A stretch of DNA of 64,000 nt from CG2-30-36-16 sp964372115. Lineage in GTDB: Bacteria; Bacteroidota; Ignavibacteria; Ignavibacteriales; Ignavibacteriaceae. The notes under the pieces are model-generated. The model searched no databases. It was not told the DNA's origin and saw only the letters and a list, made by a program, of their open reading frames with translations. The stretch is taken from positions 54,478 to 118,477 of the forward strand of contig CAYJPN010000014.1 in the NCBI GenBank assembly GCA_964372115.1, in the 5' to 3' direction. Of the stretch, positions 17,271 through 25,779 are shown piece after piece (within the stretch, counting starts at the first letter, position 1; each line of letters opens with the position of its first letter). The position numbers were made by a program, and so were the translations under genes.

Positions 17271-18548
17271 ATGAACAATTCAGGCATTAAATCAAAAGCA
17301 GAAGCACCTTTCGCGGATAGTTTGAACGAAGAGCAATGTCCAGCTTATTCTGAAAAGCCTGATTTAATTGAGAACACTCTTATCAGAGAATTGCTTTACA
17401 ATTCCATAGATGCTTCTTTCATAACAAACTCAGAATTAGAAATTTTGTTCTGGAACAATTCTGCAGTCCAAATGTTTGGATATACACATGAGGATATATT
17501 TCATAAGAAACTCACTTCAATGCTAATGCCTCCCCGATATGCCGGACTGTTTGAAGATGAATTTGAGAAGATAAAACAGAAGTTATCAAAAGAACCGGTT
17601 AAAGAATTATTTGAACTATATGCAATAAAAAACGATGCAGAGGTTTTTCCGGTTGAAATTGCGCTTACAACAATGCTTCAAAATAACGGATGCTATTCGA
17701 TCGGTCTTATTCGTGACATCACCCTTGTAAAATCTACCGAAGAAGAGTTAAATAAACATATAGAAGAAATTCAGATGAGCCGTGACGTTATTGAACAGCA
17801 TGCGGTTGAAATGATAGAACTTACAAACAAGTTAAGTGAATCGGAAGAAAAACTTCAACAGTTAAATGCCGATAAGGATAAATTTTTCTCTATAATCTCT
17901 CACGATCTCCGCAGCCCGTTCACAGGGTTAATTGGCTTCTCCGAAATACTCTCGACCGAAGCTGAAACTATGAGTCGCCAAGAAATAAAAGAGTATTCGA
18001 CGATGGTTTCTACATCTGTTAAAAGTGTTTTTAATTTGTTGGAAAATCTTCTGCACTGGTCCCGGCTTCAACGCGGCAATATCGATTTTAAACCAACCCG
18101 GATTCCTTTAAAAAACATTGCGCAACAGATTTTAAACTTATATTCCAATAATGCCAAGTTTAAAGATATTTCTTTAATAAACACATTAAGTGATTCAATT
18201 ACAGCTTTTGCAGATGCGCAGATGATTGATACAGTGATGCGCAATCTTGTTTCGAACGCATTAAAATTTACCCCTTCGGGAGGGTGTATAACAATTTCGG
18301 GGCGCCAGGTTGATGATAAAATTGAAGTCAGCATTTCTGATACCGGAATCGGAATTCCGGAGGAAGAGATGCATAAACTTTTTCAAATTGGTGTTGATGT
18401 AAAACAGAGTGTTAACAGCGCCGAAAAAGGGACTGGACTTGGTTTATTATTATGTAAAGATTTTGTTGAAAAAAATAGTGGGTTAATTCGTGCTGAAAGT
18501 AAACCGGGGGAAGGAACCTCGTTCATTTTTTCACTGCCTTTGAGTTGA
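17271..18548 (+). CDS. PAS-domain sensor histidine kinase
   Basis: A 425-residue soluble two-component sensor kinase. The PAS domain lies at about residues 40-155 (FITNSELEILFWNNSAVQMFGYTHEDI), followed by a coiled-coil linker, the HisKA dimerisation helix with phospho-acceptor His211 (SIISHDLRSPFTGLIGF), then the HATPase with N box (NLVSNALKFTPSGG), G1 (DTGIGIPEEE) and G2 (GTGLGLLLCKDF). It has no transmembrane segment or receiver domain, so it senses an intracellular signal and passes phosphate to a separate response regulator not found here. The next gene, a hybrid propeller kinase, starts 19 bases after its stop, so they are probably co-transcribed. The upstream palindrome at 17216 may control both. 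Confidence 0.9.
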   Translation: MNNSGIKSKAEAPFADSLNEEQCPAYSEKPDLIENTLIRELLYNSIDASFITNSELEILFWNNSAVQMFGYTHEDIFHKKLTSMLMPPRYAGLFEDEFEKIKQKLSKEPVKELFELYAIKNDAEVFPVEIALTTMLQNNGCYSIGLIRDITLVKSTEEELNKHIEEIQMSRDVIEQHAVEMIELTNKLSESEEKLQQLNADKDKFFSIISHDLRSPFTGLIGFSEILSTEAETMSRQEIKEYSTMVSTSVKSVFNLLENLLHWSRLQRGNIDFKPTRIPLKNIAQQILNLYSNNAKFKDISLINTLSDSITAFADAQMIDTVMRNLVSNALKFTPSGGCITISGRQVDDKIEVSISDTGIGIPEEEMHKLFQIGVDVKQSVNSAEKGTGLGLLLCKDFVEKNSGLIRAESKPGEGTSFIFSLPLS

Positions 18549-18567
18549 TTGTTTTTATTAAGATAAG

Positions 18568-21500
18568 ATGAAGATTTTTTTTATAATATTATTATTTTCG
18601 GTTTCTCTTGCCGCTCAGCGCGCAAATTTTATAAATCTTACCACTAAGAGCGGTTTGAACGAGGCGCAGATTTATTCCATCCTTCAAGATAAAAAAGGAT
18701 TTATTTATCTCGGCACAAACGGCGGCGGCGTCAATAAATTTGACGGCTCATATTTCCAGACAATTAATACAACCAATGGTATAGGCGGCAATGTTATTTA
18801 CAAGTTGTTACAAGACCATAAAAACAACATCTGGGCAGCTACTAACGGGGGACTAACAAAATACGACGGGAAAAAATTCTACAACTTTTCGCAGCAAAAT
18901 TCATCGTTGAATGCAAATTCAATACTCACTGTGTTTGAAGATTCAAATGGACAATTATGGCTTGGAACCAATGCCGGGGTGTACCGCTATGATGGAAATA
19001 ATTTTACAAAAGTAAATATTTCATCGTTACCCGAAAAATTTGAAGTTTTAGACTTTGCGGAAGATAACAATCAAAACATCTGGGCGGGTAGCGAAATAGG
19101 GTTAATTAAAATTTCCGGCGATAGTATAAAAATATTAACAAAAGATGATGGACTTCCAAACAGTTCTGTATGGTCACTTCGTTTTGATCGTGCGAATATT
19201 TTATGGGTAGGCACGAAAGAAGGTATATGTTCCATTTCAAACAACGTTATTACAAAATACAAGCAACAGGGATTAAACGACGTTCCTATCTGGGCTATTT
19301 ATCAAGACAAAAGAAACCGTATTTGGATTGGTTCCAGTGATGGGCTTTACAAATATGATGGCAATCTTTTTCAGCGTTATACAAAACAAGAAGGATTAAT
19401 CAATAACACCATATGGGCTATTACCGAAGACTCTGAGGGGAATTTATGGATAGGAACAACCAACGGTGTAAGCATATTAAAAGATGAAAATTTTACACGC
19501 TATGATAAATCAAATCTAATCGAAGGTATCTGGTCAATTACAGAAATGAACGGATCACTTTTGATAGCAACAGAAAGTGCCGGACTTGTTTCATTTTCCA
19601 ATAATAAATTTTCTGTCTATTCTCCGTCTTATTTTCCTTCCGGTAAGGCAATCTGGAGTCTTTTTAAGGACTCAAAAGGGAACCTATGGATTGGGACAGA
19701 AGACGGTGTAATAAGGAGGACAGATGACAACCAATATTCAAGAGACCTTGAGGGAAAATCTATCTTAACTATTTATGAGGATAAAAAAGGTAACATCTGG
19801 TTTGGAACTTTTCTTTATGGAATTTTCAAATTTGACGGCGAAAAATTTTCAGCCTTCCCTCTGCCTATAAAATCGTATATCCCTGTACACTCTTTTCTTG
19901 ACGATTCGCGGGGAACATTTTGGGCTGCTACAGATAAGATGCTTTACAAATTGCAGAGTAATGTTTTTGTTGAAGCTGAAGAGGCGAAACAACTCGGAGG
20001 TTATGCAATAATAAAAGTAATTGAGGATGATTACAAAAATCTTTGGTTCGGTCTTTACGGCGGTGGAATTGCATTTTATAATGTTAAGACAAATACAGTA
20101 CGACACATTACTACAAATGAAGGATTAAACAATAATTCTGTTTTAATAATGCAATTCGATAAAAATGATTATATGTGGATAGGTACGAACACTGGATTAA
20201 ACAGGCTTAACTGGAAAAAATACGCCTCAGACGGCATTATTGATTTATTGGCATACAATTCTACCGATGGTTTACCCGGTACCGAATGTAATCAGGGAGC
20301 TGCACTTCTTGACAGTAAAGGATATTTTTGGATTGGTACAAGCGGTGGATTACTAAAGTTTAAGCCATCCGAAATAAAAATAAAAAGCGATGAAAATAAA
20401 ACTTATATTACAGATTTACGCTTGTTTTTGGAGAACGTGGATTTAACACCCTATTCTTCCGAGATAATCAACCCTTATGAAAGTATTCCACCCGAAATAA
20501 AGTTACCCTACGATCAAAATCATTTAACATTCGATTTTGTGGGAATAAACTATTTGAGCCCGATGTCTGTTAGGTACCAATATAAACTTAAAGGTTTTGA
20601 CAAAAAGTGGTCACCTGTTACAAATAAAAACAGCGCAACGTATTCTAACCTGCCTCCCGGTAAATATACATTTATCGTTAAATCGAGAAATATTTTTAAT
20701 ATCTGGAATAGTGTGCCAGCATCATATTCTTTTACTATCGAAAAACCATTCTGGCAGACTTATTGGTTTTATTCATTTGTAATAATCTTCAGTCTTGGTT
20801 CAGCCTATGGTTTTTATAAAATAAGAATAGAAAAAATTCAAAAAAGAAACCGGGCGCTACAACAAAGAATAAAAGAGCGTATGGAATTCGAAGGAAAACT
20901 TGCTCAATCCGAACAAGATTACCGTGGATTATTCGAGAATGCCCACGATGCGATCTTGATTACAAACCCGCACTCTATTTTAATCTATGATGCTAATGAT
21001 TCTGCCGCACAATTGTATGGTTATAATTTAAGCGAGTTAAAAAAACTTTCGCTGCTCGATTTATCCGCAGAGAAAGAGAGTTCATGGAATTTTTGGGAGT
21101 CTTTCGTTGAGCAAAAAAAGTTTCAAAACCTTGAAGCAACCTATAAAAAGAAAGATGGGAGTATTATATATATCGATATAAACGCAACGATGATAAAATA
21201 CAAAGGCAAAGATGCAATTCTTTCAATTCATCGGGATATTTCGGAACGTAAAAAGTATGAAAGCGTACTTTTGGAAGCAAAAGAAAATGCTGAAAAATCG
21301 GATAGACTAAAAACCGAATTTCTTGCTCAAATGTCGCACGAAATAAGAACACCAATAAATAGTATTTTAAGTTATAGCTCACTTATAAAAGAAGAACTCG
21401 CGGACAAAATTCAACCTTTTATCCAGAGTTGTTTTGAAACTATTGAAACAGCAAGCACGAGACTGATAAGAACGGTTGATTCGATACTGAACATGGCGCA

Positions 21501-21996
21501 AATTCAGACCGGTAATTTTGAAATAGACAATGAAATTATCGACCTTAAAGATAACATACTAAAAGAGTTGACAGAAGAGTTTACCCATTTAGCGAAACAA
21601 AAAGGGCTCGAATTAAATTTTGTTGACCGTTCTGAGAATAGACTGGTAGAATCTGATAAATATACCACCACTCATCTTTTTGCAAATCTAATTGAAAATG
21701 CAGTTAAATATACTAAATCGGGAAGCATCAAGATTGTATTATACAATAACCAAAACTACATGACTTGTGTTGATATAATTGATACGGGAATCGGTATTTC
21801 TGCCGAATACTTGCCCAATCTTTTTGAGGCGTTTTCACAGGAAGATCAGGGATATTCGAGGAAATATGAAGGAAACGGTTTGGGGCTGGCACTTGTAAAA
21901 AAATACTGTGAAATGAACAATGCCGAAATTTCAGTAAAGAGTAAAAAGGATGTGGGAACAACTTTCACCGTAACATTCAAACCTTTTATTAATTAG
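18568..21996 (+). CDS. two-component-type sensor kinase with periplasmic propellers and PAS domain
   Basis: An 1142-residue membrane sensor. After a signal peptide come many ~45-residue Reg_prop blades (repeated D-x-x-GNLWIGT-x-x-G and W-A-A-T patterns) forming two periplasmic beta-propellers, a Y_Y_Y domain near residues 650-725 (YKLKGFDKKWSPV, LPPGKYTFIVKSRN), one transmembrane helix at ~727-755, a PAS domain from ~784, HisKA with His924 (MSHEIRTPINSIL), and HATPase (NLIENAVKYTKSG, DTGIGI, GNGLGLALVKKY). This is the architecture of Bacteroidota hybrid two-component sensors, but it lacks the fused receiver and AraC output domains, so the response regulator must be separate. The ligand is unknown; in related systems it is often an oligosaccharide. 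It follows the PAS kinase gene by 19 bases. Confidence 0.9.
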   Translation: MKIFFIILLFSVSLAAQRANFINLTTKSGLNEAQIYSILQDKKGFIYLGTNGGGVNKFDGSYFQTINTTNGIGGNVIYKLLQDHKNNIWAATNGGLTKYDGKKFYNFSQQNSSLNANSILTVFEDSNGQLWLGTNAGVYRYDGNNFTKVNISSLPEKFEVLDFAEDNNQNIWAGSEIGLIKISGDSIKILTKDDGLPNSSVWSLRFDRANILWVGTKEGICSISNNVITKYKQQGLNDVPIWAIYQDKRNRIWIGSSDGLYKYDGNLFQRYTKQEGLINNTIWAITEDSEGNLWIGTTNGVSILKDENFTRYDKSNLIEGIWSITEMNGSLLIATESAGLVSFSNNKFSVYSPSYFPSGKAIWSLFKDSKGNLWIGTEDGVIRRTDDNQYSRDLEGKSILTIYEDKKGNIWFGTFLYGIFKFDGEKFSAFPLPIKSYIPVHSFLDDSRGTFWAATDKMLYKLQSNVFVEAEEAKQLGGYAIIKVIEDDYKNLWFGLYGGGIAFYNVKTNTVRHITTNEGLNNNSVLIMQFDKNDYMWIGTNTGLNRLNWKKYASDGIIDLLAYNSTDGLPGTECNQGAALLDSKGYFWIGTSGGLLKFKPSEIKIKSDENKTYITDLRLFLENVDLTPYSSEIINPYESIPPEIKLPYDQNHLTFDFVGINYLSPMSVRYQYKLKGFDKKWSPVTNKNSATYSNLPPGKYTFIVKSRNIFNIWNSVPASYSFTIEKPFWQTYWFYSFVIIFSLGSAYGFYKIRIEKIQKRNRALQQRIKERMEFEGKLAQSEQDYRGLFENAHDAILITNPHSILIYDANDSAAQLYGYNLSELKKLSLLDLSAEKESSWNFWESFVEQKKFQNLEATYKKKDGSIIYIDINATMIKYKGKDAILSIHRDISERKKYESVLLEAKENAEKSDRLKTEFLAQMSHEIRTPINSILSYSSLIKEELADKIQPFIQSCFETIETASTRLIRTVDSILNMAQIQTGNFEIDNEIIDLKDNILKELTEEFTHLAKQKGLELNFVDRSENRLVESDKYTTTHLFANLIENAVKYTKSGSIKIVLYNNQNYMTCVDIIDTGIGISAEYLPNLFEAFSQEDQGYSRKYEGNGLGLALVKKYCEMNNAEISVKSKKDVGTTFTVTFKPFIN

Positions 21997-22198
21997 CTGC
22001 CAACGCCTTTGAGAGTAAAATATCCGTTTTAGTAACCCTGTTGTTTACACTTAATTGGCAAAATATTTTTTTACTGAATATTTAAAGCTGTTCTCTAAAA
22101 CATAGCGCGGCAAGCCGCAAGTTAAAGTTAAAAGCATAAAAAATATATTGACATAAAAAATCCGTTGGCTAACAGATACATTCCAATGCCATATCTTA

Positions 22199-23254
22199 TC
22201 ACTCCGAAAGAATAGTTCCGCCGCCGAGGCACTCATCATCCAGGTAAAATACGGCAAACTGCCCTGGTGCAATTCCCTGGTCGGCTGTTTCGAGTTTTAT
22301 TAATGCCTTTTGATTTTGATAATTTGAAAAACTGCAGTTGTAAAACCTGGCGCCATGCCTAATTTTTACTTTATAATTACCGTCGCCAGGCGCTTCATTA
22401 TTTATCCAGTTAAACTTTCCGGCAAAAAATTCGTCACGACTTCGTCGAGCGATATTTTCGCGGGAAATATAAATAAGGTTTTCATTGATGTCTTTTTTTA
22501 CTACATACCAGGGACCACCGGATAACCCCAAACCGGAACGCTGCCCGATTGTAAAAAAATAATAACCGGGATGTTCTCCAAGTTTTTTACCGCTTTCTAA
22601 TTCTATAATATCACCTTTAATTTCGCCGAGGTGATGTTTTATAAAATCATTAAATCTTATTTGCCCGAGAAAACAAATTCCCTGACTGTCTTTTCTTTCT
22701 TTATTCGGCAAATTAAATTTTTGTGCAAGCTTTCTTACTTCAGGTTTATTCAGATGGCCAAGAGGAAACAAGGCGCGGCTTAATTGTGCTTGACTTAGAT
22801 AGGCTAAAAAATATGTTTGGTCTTTTACAGGGTCTGGCGCCTGTTTAAGAATGAACCTGTTATCATTTTTATCGACAAGTGCATAATGACCTGTTGCGAC
22901 TTTTTCAAAAGAATTGTCAATTTTGTCATAAAACTGTCCGAATTTTATTAGGCTGTTACAATAAATATCCGGGTTTGGTGTACGCCCCTCTTTTATTTCG
23001 CTAATAGTGTATGTAACAACCGAATCCCAATATTCGGCTTGAAGGTTTAAGACTTCCAGCGGTACATTAATTTGGCTGCACACAGCACGAACATATTCGA
23101 GGTCTTCTTCCCAGGGGCAATCACCCAAAAAAGAGAACTCATCCTGGAGCCATATTTTCAGATAGAAGGCTGTTAAATCATGTCCTTCTTCTTTTAATAA
23201 TCTTAAAGCAACCGAGCTGTCAACTCCGCCTGAAACTAAAACTGCAATTTTCAT
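22199..23254 (-). CDS. mnmA: tRNA-specific 2-thiouridylase MnmA
   Basis: Cytosolic enzyme that puts sulfur on U34 of tRNA Lys, Glu and Gln, using ATP and a persulfide relay. The 351 residues match the family. They show the PP-loop SGGVDSS (residues 8-14) for adenylation, a Cys in GDCPWEEDL-VRAVC, the catalytic Cys in DSQGICFLG, and the GYYFFTIGQRSGLGL tRNA-contact segment. The N-terminal insertion is shorter than in some homologues, otherwise it looks normal. The start codon overlaps the last four bases of the preceding 166-aa gene (ATGA type), so the two are translationally coupled. Confidence 0.95.
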   Translation of the reverse strand: MKIAVLVSGGVDSSVALRLLKEEGHDLTAFYLKIWLQDEFSFLGDCPWEEDLEYVRAVCSQINVPLEVLNLQAEYWDSVVTYTISEIKEGRTPNPDIYCNSLIKFGQFYDKIDNSFEKVATGHYALVDKNDNRFILKQAPDPVKDQTYFLAYLSQAQLSRALFPLGHLNKPEVRKLAQKFNLPNKERKDSQGICFLGQIRFNDFIKHHLGEIKGDIIELESGKKLGEHPGYYFFTIGQRSGLGLSGGPWYVVKKDINENLIYISRENIARRSRDEFFAGKFNWINNEAPGDGNYKVKIRHGARFYNCSFSNYQNQKALIKLETADQGIAPGQFAVFYLDDECLGGGTILSE

Positions 23255-23751
23255 TCAACTTTTTTCTTTTTGCCGGCTTTATTAATTTTTTCAAGCACCT
23301 CATCATAAACCGGCTGAGGCACCTTGCTTAAAATTAAAGTGCCGAGTTCTCTTCCCTTATTTATATTTTGATAAAATCCTATCCATATTTTACTTTCATG
23401 GTCGCAAAACCGCATAATACCACGGGGTTTTCCGTCAAAAATTCCACCTTCTAATTTGTCTATGTTATTAAAATAAACTGTTCTTGTTTTATTCGACATA
23501 AAAAAATTGCCGCACACAAGTTTTTCATCATCCGCTTCAATTTTGTATGCCATTATTTTGTATAACATCAAAAAGTGCTTATTAAGAAAATAAATTATTA
23601 GAAGCGTTAGTAAAAACGGGACCAGAAAAATTAAATGTTTGTCAATACCAGCGCCCCAGTATACAAGGTAAAGTGCAAGAAAAATTGTAAGCGGAATATT
23701 AGCGTATTTATAAACCAACCTGTAAAAAACGGAGTACTTATATATCTTCAA
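23251..23751 (-). CDS. small membrane protein with two TM helices and PH-like tail
   Basis: A 166-residue protein. Two hydrophobic helices at about residues 17-35 and 38-60 are followed by a soluble ~100-residue region with beta-strands (YKIEADDEKLVCGNFFMSNKTRTVYFNNIDKLEGG) resembling bacterial PH (bPH2/DUF) domains, and a Lys-rich C-terminus. I do not recognise a specific function. Its 3' end overlaps mnmA by four bases, a common coupling in this lineage but without an obvious biochemical link. The start is the only ATG close to the operon's 5' end. Confidence 0.7.
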   Translation of the reverse strand: MKIYKYSVFYRLVYKYANIPLTIFLALYLVYWGAGIDKHLIFLVPFLLTLLIIYFLNKHFLMLYKIMAYKIEADDEKLVCGNFFMSNKTRTVYFNNIDKLEGGIFDGKPRGIMRFCDHESKIWIGFYQNINKGRELGTLILSKVPQPVYDEVLEKINKAGKKKKVE

Positions 23752-23898
23752 TAGTTTTCCAATATTAACTGCGCAAATTTATAAAGAAATAACCAAAGTA
23801 GCGGGAGAAATATTCGGAACTAAATTGAAACCGTATTACAGACCACGCGCGCAAATTAATTTTAACAGTGTATTTTTGTTTGCCTAACCGACATAATA

Positions 23899-25512
23899 TT
23901 AAATTTGTTCGAGCAGCCACGATTTTCTTTTTAACAGCTCCGTCATTGTTTCCTGATCGATCGGCTTACCGCCGATTTTTATCCATTTTTTATGCGGCAA
24001 ATTCCAGTCAACTCGCCCGGTTGTTTCATTAAGTTTTATGGCAACATCCCGCGCTATAGCTTTAATATCACTTCTAAGTTTTTCAATTTGCACATAAACA
24101 GGCGCCTCTTCTTGTTTATGAATGATCACAACTTCCTTGCTCTTTTGTTTTTTCCCCGGTTTTTCAGGTATCGCAAACTCTCTACCGAAATCAAGTTCTA
24201 ATTGAACTTTATCGGTAGCCACCGAGTGTATTGCCTCAAATGTCGACTCCTCTTTTTCCTTTTCTCGTTTTAAAGACGGATCGATATCGAAAATATTTTT
24301 TAAATAATCTTTTTTATTTATATAGTGGTCGCGCTCCAACTCAATTTCTTTTGCGTACTCAACAAGTACAATGTCTTTCGGCATATAAATGTAAGCATCC
24401 TGCTCGCCGATGTCTTTCTGTTGACGAACAAAACGCCCGACCGCCTGCCTAAAAAATAGTTCGCTTTTTATATTTGTTGCATAAACCCCTACGCGCAGCC
24501 TTGGTATATCTACCCCCTCCGAAACCATTTTTACTGCAATTAACCATCGCTCGGAACTATTGTTAAATTCCTTTATTTTTTTTGAAGCTTTTGGATCATC
24601 GCTTACTACCACAATCGGTTTTTTTCCGGCAATTTCATAAAGTAATTTACTGCAAGCTCGTGCATGTTTTTGATCAATTGTAATAAGCAGACCCCCGGCA
24701 TCTTGTTGTTTGCTTCTTATTTCATCTAATTTTTTATCAGCATCTATTAATACCGTCCGGAGCCATTTGCCGTCTGCGTCTAAAGCAGTACGCAGCCTTT
24801 CGGAGGCATGCCCTCTATCAAGATTATCATCAAAGGTCGATTTATAAATTTTTTCTTTTACCCGCCACTCCATCTCGCCCTGATAAGCCGGAAAATAAAC
24901 CGGGCGGCAAACCTTATCAAAGAGCGCCTCAGTATATCCGTAAACATAGTCGGCTACACTTTGCGAATTAACATAATTAACAAACGGGATTGGATTATTA
25001 TCGCGCCTAAACGGAGTTCCCGAAATTGATAGCCGGTAAGCAGAGTTTTCAAAAGCTTTCCGAATTGCATCACCCCAGGAAAGTTCATCACCGAGATGAT
25101 GAATTTCATCAAAAATTACAAATGTTTTTTTCTTGTCGCAGTTTCGTTTATGCACTCTCGGCTCCCTGCCAACCTGCGCATAAGTTAAGGACGCGCCAAA
25201 AAAATCGCCGGTTTCTTTCCCCCTGGAGTTTTCAAATTCCGGATCGATATCTATGCCGGAGACAAATGCGTTTTCAGCCCACTGTTTTTTTAGATGTTCG
25301 GTAGGACAAATAACTACAACCCGCTCTACCATTTGTTTTGTTAAAAGATAATGGGCAATTCGTAGTGCAAAAATTGTTTTGCCTGCGCCTGGAGTCGCCA
25401 CGCACAAAAAATCTTTATCACCGCGGTCAAATTTTTCTTTAACTTTACGGGCTGCTTCTAACTGCCAATCTCTAAGTTTTAATTCCCAGGGTCTGAGTAA
25501 TTTCATTTTCAA
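23899..25512 (-). CDS. DEAD/DEAH-box helicase, XPB/type III-res-like
   Basis: A 537-residue superfamily 2 helicase. The helicase core has Walker A at residues 39-46 (ATPGAGKT), motif Ia region CPTEHLKKQW, DEIH box at 135-138, SGTPFRRD (motif III-like), and a C-lobe with VSEGVDIPRLRVGVYAT and motif VI QAVGRFVRQQ. Spacing and motifs place it near UvrB/XPB/ResIII-type helicases. The last ~120 residues (KKQKSKEVVIIHKQEE onward, ending KRKSWLLEQI) are an uncharacterised charged tail. No nuclease domain is visible. It sits alone between mnmA's operon and uvrA. A repair role is plausible from family and context only. Confidence 0.85.
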   Translation of the reverse strand: MKMKLLRPWELKLRDWQLEAARKVKEKFDRGDKDFLCVATPGAGKTIFALRIAHYLLTKQMVERVVVICPTEHLKKQWAENAFVSGIDIDPEFENSRGKETGDFFGASLTYAQVGREPRVHKRNCDKKKTFVIFDEIHHLGDELSWGDAIRKAFENSAYRLSISGTPFRRDNNPIPFVNYVNSQSVADYVYGYTEALFDKVCRPVYFPAYQGEMEWRVKEKIYKSTFDDNLDRGHASERLRTALDADGKWLRTVLIDADKKLDEIRSKQQDAGGLLITIDQKHARACSKLLYEIAGKKPIVVVSDDPKASKKIKEFNNSSERWLIAVKMVSEGVDIPRLRVGVYATNIKSELFFRQAVGRFVRQQKDIGEQDAYIYMPKDIVLVEYAKEIELERDHYINKKDYLKNIFDIDPSLKREKEKEESTFEAIHSVATDKVQLELDFGREFAIPEKPGKKQKSKEVVIIHKQEEAPVYVQIEKLRSDIKAIARDVAIKLNETTGRVDWNLPHKKWIKIGGKPIDQETMTELLKRKSWLLEQI

Positions 25513-25779
25513 AATAAATAATAATGGTTAATCCGGCAGGTAATAACCGGGATAATTTTTTCGGTAAAATAATTTTATGATTTGCCAGAATGTGGTGCAA
25601 ATCCCTGATAAAAGGTGGGTAAATATAACAACGCTTTTACAAGCTATGCAAATTAATTTTTATAGTCTTTCTTTTTTTTATAAAATTTTTTCTTCGATAA
25701 TGCTTGTTCTTAACAAATTTATTTACATAAGAGCAAAACTTCATTACAAATAAAGATTAAAAAAGAATTTGGATCTGTC

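Noticed and set aside
22051..22272. Minus-strand 73-aa frame at the end of mnmA
   Set aside because: It overlaps mnmA in another frame and has no recognisable features.
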